A stretch of 64,000 nucleotides of DNA. Source: Nicotiana tabacum. Its lineage: Eukaryota; Streptophyta; Magnoliopsida; Solanales; Solanaceae. Location of the stretch: the NCBI RefSeq assembly GCF_000715075.1, contig NC_134095.1:49838806-49902805 (forward strand). The letters are read 5' to 3'. The notes beneath the pieces were generated by a model, which worked only from the letters and a program-made list of their open reading frames with translations, was not told the origin of the DNA and ran no database searches. Numbering within the stretch: position 1 is the stretch's first letter; each line of letters opens with the position of its first letter. A program made the position numbers and the translations under genes. Positions 21,996 to 33,318 of the stretch are shown here, piece by piece.

Positions 21996-22800
21996 TGTTT
22001 ACCGTGAAAATAGTAATAACAATTAAATTTGTTAATGAGACTCTAAAAATACATGATCTATTTTTATGCTAGTTTGTTAAGCAGTTGGTGCTAAGTGGAT
22101 GAGATTTAGAAACGAAATAAAGTTAAGGAGAGAGATATAATCGAACCGATAGGTCAGTTATTCGGGGCCTTGGGCTTGTCGATTCTGGGCCTGGAGGTTG
22201 ATTCCGGAGCTTGATTACGAGCTATCGAAGACAGTTGCTATGTGACTAACAGTTATAATAAAATCAATAGAGGCTCTTTATGGCCAATGATCGGCAATAA
22301 ATGATGAACAAATATGAAGACAATAAATGAAAGCAATATTATCAAGCGATTGTATGAGAGAGCAAAGAGAATGTTCTTCCATATTTATTATGGAGCAGAT
22401 GGAGCAACCGAACCTTTACAAAATGTCAAACCCCCTTTATATAGGAGGGGAACTTCAACATAGTACAAAAGCATTAATTACATGAGTAGGGGGATGGGAC
22501 AATTAGATGGCACATGGCTCTGCCAATGCTAACTGCATGCCTAGGGAGCTCTCCAGTCCCATCATGACCGCGACCAACATTGTCGTTAGGTCGGGTGTCA
22601 ACGAACCTCGAGGGAGGGAGTTTGACCACAACCTCGTAGCCTCGAGATCTCGAGATGATCGCCTTAATGACGAGAAATTGGACCCTCCAATTTTTCCGTA
22701 TACAGATAGTCTTCGCGTTTCCTAGAACGAAGTGATATGAAATGATTTTGAGCCTCCATTCCGAGGACATCATTGCCGTGACGTCATCCTATCAGAGCAT
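21996..22800 (-). repeat. Gypsy-type LTR on the minus strand, right boundary uncertain
   Basis: Read on the minus strand, this stretch has a U3 with ACGTCA motifs, a TATA box (CTATATAAAGGGG), a leader and a terminus CACGGTAAACA, as in Solanaceae gypsy LTRs. The plus-strand start is TGTTTACCGTG at 21996. No primer-binding-site sequence lies left of 21996, so this should be the 3' LTR of a minus-strand element whose body lies to the right. Its U3 start, somewhere near 22770-22930, could not be fixed by eye. Confidence 0.55.
22435..22444 (-). promoter_or_regulatory. TATA box of the minus-strand LTR
   Basis: CTATATAAAG on the minus strand, followed by GC-poor leader sequence running toward 21996. 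Confidence 0.55.
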
Positions 22801-22870
22801 TAAATGCCATGTCCCAAAAAACCGTGCAAGGGACGCCATCAAATGTGACTATCAACAGATTCACGAACCG

Positions 22871-22914
22871 CTATTGGCTCGTCCCTTACCCTGCCCATGT
22901 GGTTCCTATAAATA
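22871..22914 (+). promoter_or_regulatory. Plus-strand promoter of antisense gene A
   Basis: An inverted CCAAT box (CTATTGGCTC at 22871) lies 30 bp before a TATA box (CTATAAATAC at 22906), about 115 bp upstream of the gene A ATG. With the minus-strand TATA at 22435 this makes divergent transcription likely. Confidence 0.55.
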
Positions 22915-23027
22915 CATCAACCTTTTGATAATCCTTATTTTCCCAACATCTTCAAATTCGCGAATCTAGACCCATCTCCTTTTACATTATTCCTTTTCAC
23001 TTTCTTAGAGAAAATTTTACCATCGCA

Positions 23028-25259
23028 ATGGCCAGAACTTCCAGGATGGTTCCTCGGCAGAACGAAGTCGCCTCTTCATCTCGGTCGTCTAAGGAGAAAA
23101 CAAAGGTGATACCTACTCTGGGACAATGTACTCCCCCCGCTCTTGACATGTCGAAAGATTATATGATCGATAAACCCCCTTCTAAACCGGGCAGATGCGA
23201 ACACATGTCTCGGTATGTCAGTGTCGTGACCGATGCGGGGACGGTAAAAAAGGACTACCGATAGAAGAAGGCGATGGAGGTGGAGATTCCTAGCCCTGAT
23301 GAGAACATAACGGATTACAAAGACAATTTCCTCCACGTATATACTTATCCCTTTACTTTGAGTCCGGCTGAGCCTTCTGGATCCCCTCCCCTGGAGATAG
23401 ATCCGGTCATCCTCGACTTTTGCGACAAATATCAGGTGACGCTCGGTCAAATCTATCCCTCTTTTTGCAGGATAGTCTTGATGCTCTGTTATTTCACTGA
23501 TAAGGTTGGAGACGAGACCTTTACCCTGAATCATTTGATCAGGATATACATCCCCCGGTTCTATCGAGGCTTGATTAGGCTTCGTCATCGATCCAAGAAA
23601 TCATTTTTCTCGAGCACGGATAAGGAGAAATATCGGGGATGGATGAGTAGGTTCATCCAGGTTAGAACCTAGGACATCATTCCGGCCGAGAAGATGCCTT
23701 TTCCGGAGAGGTGGAACATGCAACGTAAGCATTTTTTCCTTCGGACATGTTTTAAGATGTTCTTTCCTTTCTTCCAAAGAGATAACCTCTTTTTGTTTTC
23801 TGCAGCTGCTACTTGGTATCCTAAAGTGGTCTCGGATCTACCGGGGTGGATTGAGCGGTTGGACAAAAAGTTTCTATATCTTGCCCGATCTTGGACTGAC
23901 TTGGCCAAGATGCGTTGTGTGGACAAGAATCATGGTAAAGTTTCTCTTGCCGCCTACGTCTCAACCCTTCTTGTGCTAACAAGTTGTGGCCGCTATGCTC
24001 GTGTAGGCCTTGGCGAGAATATGCTAATAAGACCACCCCTTAGAGGCGGGACGGAGGTTTCGGAGCCTGCCGAGGGAAATAAAAGGAAAGGTAAGGAGCT
24101 GCCGACCCTTCTGTGATGAATAAACCTAAGCCGCACAAGCCTAGAGTCACCATTGGGACCTCAACTTCTACTTCCGAGGCAAGCCTCAGTACTGGGGACG
24201 AAAATGATGATGAGAGCAGATACCATTTGGAGGAGATGCTGAGGCCGGGCACGGGAGCTCCGCAGCTACTCCGACCGAAAGCTGCCGAATCAGGGACGGC
24301 TAACTTAGGTCGGCCCCGCAGACTGAAGACCCTCGAAGAGGGAATCAATGTGGCCTCGGATCCCATGATCGGGTTCAGCGCAGTTTTCGTTGGGGGGACC
24401 GTTGCTGCTGACCTAGAAGGATTGGGACCCAGAGCTTTTCAGGAGTAGGAATTGCATCTCGGGGACATTGGTGATATAAGTGATTTCATTTTCGGCTCTC
24501 ATTTCTCGTCAGGGGAGCTAAGGGATGCTCAAGATGCGAACGCCGCCAAAGCCGAGGGTCCTCTGAAGGGGGGAGTCACGCTTGGCGATATTCTTGATGA
24601 TGTTAGCGGGAACGTCGATCTTGATGCTCCCGGCTCTGTCAAGGCGGCCGAGAGGTTCATGTAGCAGGTGATAGCTGCTTTAAGTATATTTCTTTTAGCC
24701 TCGGGCATCTTTCTTCATTCTTCTAACTTTTCTGTTTTGCTGTAGTGCAAGGAGATGTGCGATCATTCCCTCTTCAGGCTTAACGGGGAGCTTTCGTGCC
24801 ATGAGAAGGAGCTTGAGAAATTGTCCTCGAGACAGCGAGAGTCGGAGGCTCGTTCTGTACAGAAGGAGAAAGAGTCAGGCGAGCTCCAGGCTACTTTGGA
24901 GGGAGCACCGAGAAAAAGCTACCCTTGTCGAGCAGGTATTTTGTTATGCATGAGTCTTTCCCTTGTTCCCATAATTTGGTACTGAATGATTTACTTTTCT
25001 TTTTGTAGGTCGAGTAAAATGACTCGCAGATTGGGCGACTAGATGTGGAGATCCTTGGGTTGAGGAAACAAAACGAGGCAGTGACCTCGAATTTGCGTCG
25101 ACCCATGATCTTTTCAAGGATGCTCGAAAAAAGATAGCTGAGCTGGTTGCGGTCAAGTAAGAGATCAAAATAAATGTAGCTACTTACCTGAAGGACGCAA
25201 CCATAGCGCATCAAATAGCCCGTGACGTATCGATAAAGGCTGAGAAGAAACTGACTTGG
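23028..25259 (+). pseudogene. Antisense gene A, 5' part (Transposase_28-like, coiled coil), interrupted
   Basis: A multi-exon gene, opposite in sense to the likely host retrotransposon. Exon 1 is 23028-23724, intron 23725-23805, exon 2 is 23806-23934, intron to 24006. Later introns are at 24668-24745 and 24936-25018; all have GT/AG ends. Exon 1 encodes a Ser/Arg N-terminus, then a globular domain (DKYQVTLGQIYPSFCRIVLM, FTLNHLIRIYIPRFYRGLI, closing DIIPAEKMPFPERWNMQ) like the putative gypsy-type transposon domain (PF04195). Exons after 24750 are Glu/Lys/Arg-rich coiled coil (KELEKLSSRQRESEARS). Stops at 23262, 23670, 24114, 24662 and elsewhere plus a frameshift near 24110 make it dead. The coiled coil is cut at 25260 by the Athila element and resumes at 60361. 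Molecular function unknown. Confidence 0.7.
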
Positions 25260-25264
25260 GACAT
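25260..25264. repeat. Target duplication, left (Athila), imperfect
   Basis: GACAT, paired with GCAAT at 60356-60360 (three of five match). Support comes mainly from gene A continuing in phase on the other side. The LTR start could be 3 bp to the left, which would also keep the phase. Confidence 0.55.
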
Positions 25265-26537
25265 TGATAATAGGCTATATAGACGATATTTACACCCTAA
25301 ATGTACCATGCTTTATTTTTGTTTTAAAGGCTAAATGATAACAAAATACTCTAATTGGTGTTTTTTTGTTTCGCAGGGACTAATCCGAGTTAGGAAGAGA
25401 CTATGGAGTATTTTGAGAGTCAATAATGTGGATAAAAGGTCAATTAAGAAGAACTTGAGCAAAAACAAGCAAGAAAGAGGCAAAGGAGGACTGGGCTGAA
25501 GGCCACCACGACCGCGGTCGACTGTGGCTGGACCGCGGTAGACCAAGAAAGTGAGGCAGGATGTTTGAGTTTCACCGCAGCCGCGGTAGACTGTGTAACT
25601 GCCCAGAACTTTTGGGACTAAAGTGTAAATCGGGGGAAACTTATTCCAACCCTTTATAAACTCAACAAACTCGCCCAAGAAAAGGTTAAGGTTGTTTTTA
25701 GACTAATCTGGAGGCAAGAACGAGTGTAAGAAGAGCAACCAACCATTAGAGTTTTTCTATCTTCTGCTTGTTATTTCAATTGCACATTATGAATATTTTT
25801 ATAATTTTATTTTGCATTGCTATGAGTAGCTAAACATTAAATCTAGGGTTGATGGAACCAATTGTTAGATGAAGTTGTGACTCAATTTTGTTATAATCGA
25901 GTCGGGTTTATTATATGATTGTTCAATTATATGTTGTATGGTGATTAATTGAATGGGCCCTTGATTAATCGTGTCTAATTGCCTTGTGTTGCTTGAGAAA
26001 GAATACTAGGTTAGACTATTGTTGAACAACACAACTTTTGGGTTATTGAAGAGATTCATTACTTGAACTTAAAAGTGGGGTTAGAGATAATGAAACTTTG
26101 GTGGGATAATTCAGAGCTGCATAAATTATCATCTAGAGTAGTTTGAGAGAATGCTCTAGTAAATTATCATAGTTGATCGAGAGATAATTGCGATAACCTA
26201 TAGCTCATAGTCCTCATAGAGTATTACAGTGAGATTATAGCAAAAGAGTTAAGACTTAAACTAGCAATTGGGGAAATCAATACCCTAGACCTTTTTACCA
26301 TTGAATTATCTTTGATTTAGAATATTGTTAGTTTTAATATTATTTTGAATTAGTTAAACAAAACCCAATATTTATTGATACAAATCTTGCATCTGGAAAT
26401 TATTTGAGCTGGTAATAGTATCACCAAGAGATGTAATAGATAGGTTAGTTCCCTAAGGATTCGACTCCGGATTTGAAAATCGGATTATATTTGCAACGAC
26501 CGCTTTGTCTTTTATTAGGCATAGTTGGGCATGATCA
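25265..26537 (+). repeat. 5' LTR of the Athila element
   Basis: 1273 bp, pairing with 59087-60355. Carries a GACCGCGGT cluster (25510-25592), a TATA box (CCCTTTATAAAC, ~25650) and ends GGGCATGATCA. It has an extra ~20 bp near 25915-25955 compared with the 3' LTR, and many point differences, so the insertion is not young. Confidence 0.93.
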
Positions 26538-26542
26538 AATTT

Positions 26543-26560
26543 TGGCGCCGTTGTTGGAGA
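26543..26560 (+). promoter_or_regulatory. Primer binding site of the Athila element
   Basis: TGGCGCCGTTGTTGGAGA, 5 bp after the LTR. The usual Athila site ends GCCGGGGA; the differences here are C-to-T and G-to-A, matching decay elsewhere in the element. Confidence 0.8.
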
Positions 26561-26689
26561 ATTAACGGTGTTATTTATTACAACTTAGAAGTAGTGCTAC
26601 AATTATTAGTTTAGATCAAGTTTCTACGGTGTTAAATAATTTTTTTCCAGTGCAATTCTCGCGTTTAAACTCTTGTGGGATTCAGGTGT

Positions 26690-27999
26690 ATGCCTAGAGA
26701 TTCTTCGAGGACTGGTGAACTGCTTGATGAACTCTCAGACCCCGAGAAAACATTCAGGGCATTGAACCATGCCAACAAGAAGAACAAACAATCACAACAA
26801 ATACACCAACTTGAAATTGAAATGAGTGGCGTAGATAACGTCAATGGAAACATCAGGGATGATCAAGTTAACCCAAACGTCATAGTGGTGGCACCTCTTG
26901 TGCCAGAAGCTGCACTTTATGATTGGGCACAACCAACAGCTGACAACCTAGCCACCGCCGTTGCTGTGCCCCCAATACAAGCACAGACATTCCAGATCAC
27001 AAACAACATGCTGCATCTTTTGCAGAATAAGAGATTGTTCTCCGGGTCACACATTGAGGACCCTCAACAACACTTGAAAAATTTTCTGTCAGTTTGTGTG
27101 ACCCAAAGGCAACCAAATGTGACCCTAGAAGCCATCAAGTTGTTATTGTTCCCGTTCTCTATGACTGGGAAAGCTCAGACTTGGCTGAATTCGCTTCCAA
27201 TAAATTCCATTGTCACATGGGAGGAATTAGTCAAGCAGTTCCTGAACAAGTTTTACCCGCCCAACAAAACTGCAAGACAAATTGATGAGATATTGTAGTA
27301 CAAGCAGCAGCCTACTGAGACCTTGCAGGAAACTTGGGAAAGATTCAAAGAGATGCTAGTGAAGTGTCCCCACCATGGTATTCCAGACCAGATGCTCGGC
27401 CAGAGATTCTACATGGGGTTAGCAGACAATTTAAAAGCCAATGTAGATGCTTCAGATGGGGGTGCATTTTTGAGCAAGACATTCATAGAATGTAAAATTC
27501 TTCTTGACAAGATGTCCCAGAATTCGAGGTGGATGACAAGAAGTATGACCCTGACACCAATAGTGCATTCAGTTCCTCTTAACCCAAATAATTCGCATGC
27601 AAAGAACATAGCCACACTCATGACTCAGATGAGTATATTGACAAAGAAGATTGATAAGATGGGTACAAATCAAGTGCATATCGTTGACACAACAAATGGA
27701 GGACTGTGTACACCTTGCATTAATCAGTCTTATGTGTGTTCATGGAGTGGAGAAGGTGACAACCAAGGGTTAAGAGAGGATATGAATTATGTCAACAATT
27801 TTGGGGGTCAGAGACAACGAGGAGAACAGTGGAGACCAGCACCCAATCAGTAGTACAGACCAAACATGCCACAACCTGGAGGTATGCAGCCCCAAAACCA
27901 AATGGTGTCATATCAGAGACAACAAGGCTATCTACAGCAGAACCAACAACAGTTGGCATATCAGCCACCTCCTCAGCAACAGGATGGCAACATGGTAGA
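26690..27999 (+). pseudogene. Athila gag, N-terminal part
   Basis: Starts MPRDSSRTGELLDELSDPEK. The retrotransposon Gag core is clear: FQITNNMLHLLQNKRLFSGS, DPQQHLKNFLSVC, LFPFSMTGKAQTWLNSLP and FLNKFYPPNKT (about 26990-27275). In-frame TAG codons at 27296-27298 and 27851-27853 stand where relatives have Gln. The C-terminal part is Gln/Pro-rich (QPQNQMVSYQRQQGY). The frame is cut at 27999 by the Ogre insertion and continues at 51078. Gag forms the particle and packages the RNA. Confidence 0.9.
27995..27999. repeat. Target duplication, left (Ogre)
   Basis: GTAGA, repeated exactly at 51073-51077. Confidence 0.93.
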
Positions 28000-28252
28000 T
28001 GTGAGCACGCAATTTTTGCCCTATGAGAATTGCTCCCAAAAATTCAAAATAAAATAATTTTTTCCGTTGTTTGCAATTTTGTAGATTTTTATAGTATTTT
28101 CTGTCATTATTTGCATGAGTTCGTGCATGTTTATATGTTTAAATAAATGAAAAATACAAAAAAAATAGATTGCATTTGTATTTAGGATTTAATTTTATAA
28201 TTTTGAGTTGAATGGTAAATTACTTATTTTTATGAAAAATGAAAGAATAAAA

Positions 28253-28285
<33 letters not shown>

Positions 28286-31200
28286 TTGCATTTTTAAAGT
28301 GTTTAATGTCAAATTGTGTGATTATTTTATTTTTAGTATTTAATTACTTGTGATAAATATTATTTAAAGTGGATTAGTATTTTAAGTCAATTTCGGTTTT
28401 ATAATTTGAGTTAGGATTTTTGGTTTTAATTTTGAAAATAATTTAGGAAAAAAAAAAGAATTAATAAAAGAGAGGAAGAACCAAACTTGGGCCAAAAGCA
28501 GGCAAGCCCAAACCAAACTCGTCCAAACCCACACCTGATCCAGCCCATTACCAGTCCAATTCAGTCCGTCTCCAGCATCACCGAAACGATGTCGTTTCAG
28601 GCCTTTTGATCTGAACCGTTGAATCAGCCTGATCGAAAAGTCCAAACCGTTCCTCAAAACCCGACCCATTCCTATACCCGGACCGCCTAGTTAATACACA
28701 AAACGACCCCGTTTCATTAGAAGGTTATTCAGAGCCGTTGGATTTCAATTATCCAACAATCCAAATTAATCAGCTAATTTAATATACCCCAAAACCCTAC
28801 CCCTACCCCAAACCAACCCCCCCTCATTCGTCTCTCTTCAGAGACCAAAAATCACTGCCTCACTCCGCTGCTTTCCGCCCGCCAGAAATCGTCCACGGCG
28901 GCGAACGGTGGCTAGTTACCCCCAAAAGTACACCCCAGAACCCCTTCGAACTCCTCTTCCCAAATCCTTGCTCCAATTCCGTCGAATATCCCTGGAACGG
29001 TTCGAATATTGAATCGAAAGGACGAACCCTAGCGCCGCCCTAACTCTCTCCAGTGGCGGCGCCACCTCCAATTGACCCCAAACTAACACCACTTGACCAC
29101 CACAACTTCCCCTTCCCTAATCCATAATCAGTTTCCTTCGAATGGAGTCCAACCTGCCCGAATCTCAAATCCAAAAGCCAAACTTGAACTCGAAGCTGTT
29201 ACTAATTTTAGAGCCGAGTTCATCACAAAATAGTGTTACTCACTTGTTTTGACAAAGAACAAGTGACTAACATTATTTGGCGATGGAATCGGAAAGTCAA
29301 GATACTAGATTCTTTTTCAGTTCAATCGGTAAGTTCTTCCATTTTTCTGTGTTTATTGGATTAAGTGGTTATTTCCCCCTTCTCTTTTTCTTCTTCTGGT
29401 CAATTTCATCTTAAATTTGATTAGTTTCTTTGTATGAATTATTTTTTTTCATTGTTGTTTCTTTAAGACTGGTCTTATGGATTCGTTTCGATGTCAGTAG
29501 GCTTTGAAGTGGTATCCTGTTTAATCATTTGGTCAGAATAATTAGGATTAGTTCAGTAGTTTAGTATAATTTCTTGTTTAAATGAGTGTGATAATCGACT
29601 GACTAGTATAAGTTTAGTGCAAGTGGTCATTAATTAAGTATGCTAACAAATGGTAGTGGCACACTACCAAATTAATTAAAAGCACTAGGTTAGTGGAGTG
29701 AATAAAAAATAGAAAAAGGGACTGGTAGTGGCTAGCTTAATGTCCTTTTAGCGTTGGAAAGTAAGATAACATGGGGACATTTTCAAAAGCTGAAAGAATA
29801 CAATTTTAAAGAAAGAGAGAAGCTGGAAAGGGCTAGTTGATGAGGTATATAACTGGGAACACCCACGGATAGAGGGGGAGATAGAGAGAAATAAACATTA
29901 AGATATACACAACAGTTGGATATTCTGAAATAGGAGGGAGGAAGATCCGGATACTCTGAAATACTAAGAGGAGAAATTCTGAAAATACCAGGCAACTGTA
30001 GAAACTACTGTTTCATTAAATTATCTTGGTGATTTCTTAGATTTCGAATTCCTGAAATGAATCCTAGTTCACTGTTTCAATGATCTCTCTTGTTTCAAAT
30101 TTTTCAAATTTTCAATATGTCCAATCTAGTTTAGTTCATTCGAGTTTCGTTTTGAGTGGGGTTCATTTATCAAGTCTGGGCTATGTTTTTTGCTGTTATT
30201 GTTGGTTTGAATCTGAGGTTTATCTGTTGTACTGCTGATTGTTTGAGCTTGCTGAATCTCATTTCTTCATTGTTTACCCTCTTTTCCAGGTATACGCTTC
30301 TATTTCCACCTAATGTAAAGCTTGGCTTGGAATATATAAAAGATGGATTTATGGAGCTTTGAGTAGGAGGTGTGTTATGTTAGTTTACTTGTTTGTTTCT
30401 ATTTCATTTAGGTAGTTTTGATCGTTACTCCTCCACCCCTGAATATGTGATCAAGAGAATAATTTTCTGAATATTGTAGATTACATGATAGTTTGGATGG
30501 GTATCTCTTTTAGTTGAAGCCTTTTAAATATATTCGGTTGGTTGCTTGTTTTTGCTTTAAGGTCTGGATTTGAGCCTGGTTGAATATGGCTAACTCAGGT
30601 TCTTTTGGATTGTTAAATATGTACTAGTTAAGGTTGTTCCAAGGTTTATTTGTCGAAGTAAATAAGTATTTTGCTTCCTGCTCTCTTATGAGTTTCTGAA
30701 ATGTATGGACTTTTATGATAATATGATTTGTTTTGATGCTGGAATTGAATCTTAGTTTATTGAATACTGCTGTCAGTTAATTTGTAATTCTTTAAAATTG
30801 AGTCCTTCTAATAAGAACAGAAGTGTATTTGTATGGCATTGTGAAGTCTAGTCATTGCCGGGGACTGATCATTTAGCAGCTGTAATCACTAGTTGGTCAC
30901 ATTTGTTAATTGACGAGCATATACTCATGCTAAGTGATTCAAATTGTCCGATGGTTTGTTTTCCTATTCTTGTTTCTCTGTACGAATGTTTGATAGGCTT
31001 CTTATGATTAGCTGCGATCTTATTTGTATACAAAGATCTACATGAGTTCTCGCATAACTAGCAGGCGGTGTGTTAAAATTGGAATTCTAGTGAAAAGTCA
31101 ATTGAAGCTGTACGTGTCAATAGCACATGGGTTTTCGTAATTTCAAGCATTGGAAGTGTATTGCGTGATTGACAGTATAATCGTTTAAGTCAACTATTCA

Positions 31201-32139
31201 TGCACCTAACAAATGTTGAACTGGGTTTAGTTCTTGTACAAGTCATTTGTGTATTCTGGCTCATGTAATATTGCCATACAATTGTTTCATGATATCATCA
31301 GTTTCTTTTTAGTTTGATTTGAAAATACAAAGTGTATAAGGATTTTTTTTTGAATTCAAGATCCATGTTGGTAGAATCCATTTGATATACATGCCAAAAA
31401 TTAATCTTTACACATCTACCCACATTGGCCTTCCATAATTAATGGCCCTCACAAAACTAGTTAGCTTTTTATAGAAAACTTGAAGTGCGCCATTTTCATT
31501 AAATAATCCATGGCCCTTATGTAATTAATTTTAATCCTTAGAAACCGAGGCGTGCTATTTAGTTAAATATCCATGGCCCTCGCAAACTTAAAAAAAAATG
31601 CGTAGTTGCTTTAGACGCGTTAGTTCAATAATATTACATTCTTAAATTCGGGTGAGCATTTATGTGATCCAAATCCATATCTCCACGATATTAAAATATG
31701 TCAAAATCACGGGTGCATTTATGTGACGTGGTTCGAGACGTGTTTTAATAACATTGCAATTTTCTTTAAAAAAAAGGGAATAAAAGCGGTTTAAGTTAAA
31801 ATTTGCACATAGGTTTAAACATGTACTAAAATCAGATAATAGGTCAATTATAACAGTTGAGCGACCGTGCTAGAACCACGGAACTCGGGAATGCCTAACA
31901 CCTTCTCCCATGTTAACAGAATTCCTTACTCAGATTTCGGGTTCGCGGACTATAATACAGAGTCAATCTTTTTCTCGATTCGGGATTTGAACCGGTGACT
32001 TAGGACACCATAAAATATTCCCAAGTGGCGACTCTGAATTTTTAAATAAAATAATCCCATTTCGATTGTCACTTTAAGTTGGAAAAAACTCCCTTATACA
32101 TCCCTCTTCCGGGGGTGTAGGTAAAAAGGAGGTGTGACA
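28000..32139 (+). repeat. 5' LTR of the Ogre element
   Basis: 4140 bp, no coding function. Carries an AAT microsatellite (28252-28285), a C-rich stretch (28795-28830), a TATA-like AATATATAAAAG (~30331) and near its end a hairpin-forming CCGTGCTAGAACCACGG (31866-31882). A primer-site-like TGGCGACTCTG lies at 32026-32036. Collinear with the 3' LTR except for a divergent block near 30143-30215. Confidence 0.95.
28252..28285. repeat. AAT/TAA microsatellite in the Ogre 5' LTR
   Basis: About 11 AAT units; the 3' LTR has about six (47158-47175). Length changed after insertion or before by unequal copying. Confidence 0.9.
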
Positions 32140-32143
32140 GCTC

Positions 32144-32161
32144 TGGCGACTCTGCTGGGGA
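32144..32161 (+). promoter_or_regulatory. Primer binding site of the Ogre element (tRNA-Arg type)
   Basis: TGGCGACTCTGCTGGGGA, 4 bp after the 5' LTR. This is the site reported for Ogre elements, complementary to the 3' end of a tRNA-Arg. It is undamaged. Confidence 0.9.
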
Positions 32162-33318
32162 CAACACCCAAAACTTCTGGTTCATGTTTTAGAATTTGAG
32201 CTTAGATGAATTGTTATATTTGACTTTATCTATTATCTGATTTTATTATATGTTTGGGCCTAATGTGCTAAATGTTGCTTTTACCGCTTTGATATTATTT
32301 GAACTGTATATAAACTATTACGAAACCCTTCTCTTCTCATCTTCGGGGATGTGCTCGCTAGTCGAGACTCCCTATTCTGTTAGTGTCATACCTTGAAATA
32401 AGAAAGAGGCTCGGACAAGTTATTAAGCCGGATGGCCTTTTGGTTCCCGGTACGTAGCCCCCTCCTCGACTCGAGTTGTCCGCTCGGGTACACAGTCTAG
32501 AACAAATACCCAGGTTTTAAACCTAGAATAACTCAGCTTCATGCCGGATCCCTAGTAGGAACGTTTGTTTGCATCACGTGCATTTGACTTTGGAGGCTCA
32601 ACACAGGGGTTGGGTCTGTCTAGGACAGGTGTACCAAAAAGGACAAAAGACCATCCTGATGCATCTTACTTGCTACTTGTGCATTTGTTTGCTTCGAACT
32701 TGCATGCTGACCGGCTTTTGAATATTTTGAAGAAAAAGAGATAGAGGTACGAGGGTTAAAGAGAGTTAATCGCCTGTTTTGAAAAAAAACCAATGTCTAA
32801 ATAGTGTCGAAACTTTGCCGAATTTTTGAGAAAATGAAAAAAAAAGAAAAGAAAAAAAAGGGGAAAAAAATATAGTTTTATTTGCCAATGAAAAGAGTCT
32901 GGTTTTCAAAAGAAGTTTGTTTTATCGGCCCGAACTACGCTAGTTTGATTCCCACAGGGTGTGAGATACGTATGCAACCCCCATCGGGTCCAACTTCACT
33001 TTTGCGAAATTAGCCAAGAGAACAAAAATTTTATTTGAAAATAATTAGGGTGATGTCATTCTTGCTAGAAATAGCCGAATGTCCCTAAAAGGGCGTCGGA
33101 AGGTTGTTTTTGCAAGAACAACCGCCTATGGCCATTTTTTAGAGTTTCACCGGCTAGCCGACACAGCCTTAAAATCTTCGACCCCGAGGTGCTGAAAGGC
33201 CGTATTGGCAAAACCGGGTTTTATTTTAAATGAAAAAAAAGAAAGAGAAAAGTGTCCATGTTATCTTTAAGTCAATTGAATCGTGATTTTTACTTAACCA
33301 CCTTAATAAATGTGCAGA
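32162..33318 (+). other. Ogre leader between primer site and ORF1
   Basis: 1.15 kb, no long frame. Holds one copy of the four-fold motif described in the findings (32932-32979), an A-rich run at 32838-32870, and a stretch with GTGCAG just before the ORF1 ATG. Confidence 0.7.

Noticed and set aside
30156..30362. Short frame in the Ogre LTR (and its counterpart at 49082-49294)
   Set aside because: The N-terminal halves differ because of the divergent LTR block and the shared part has no domain; not a gene.
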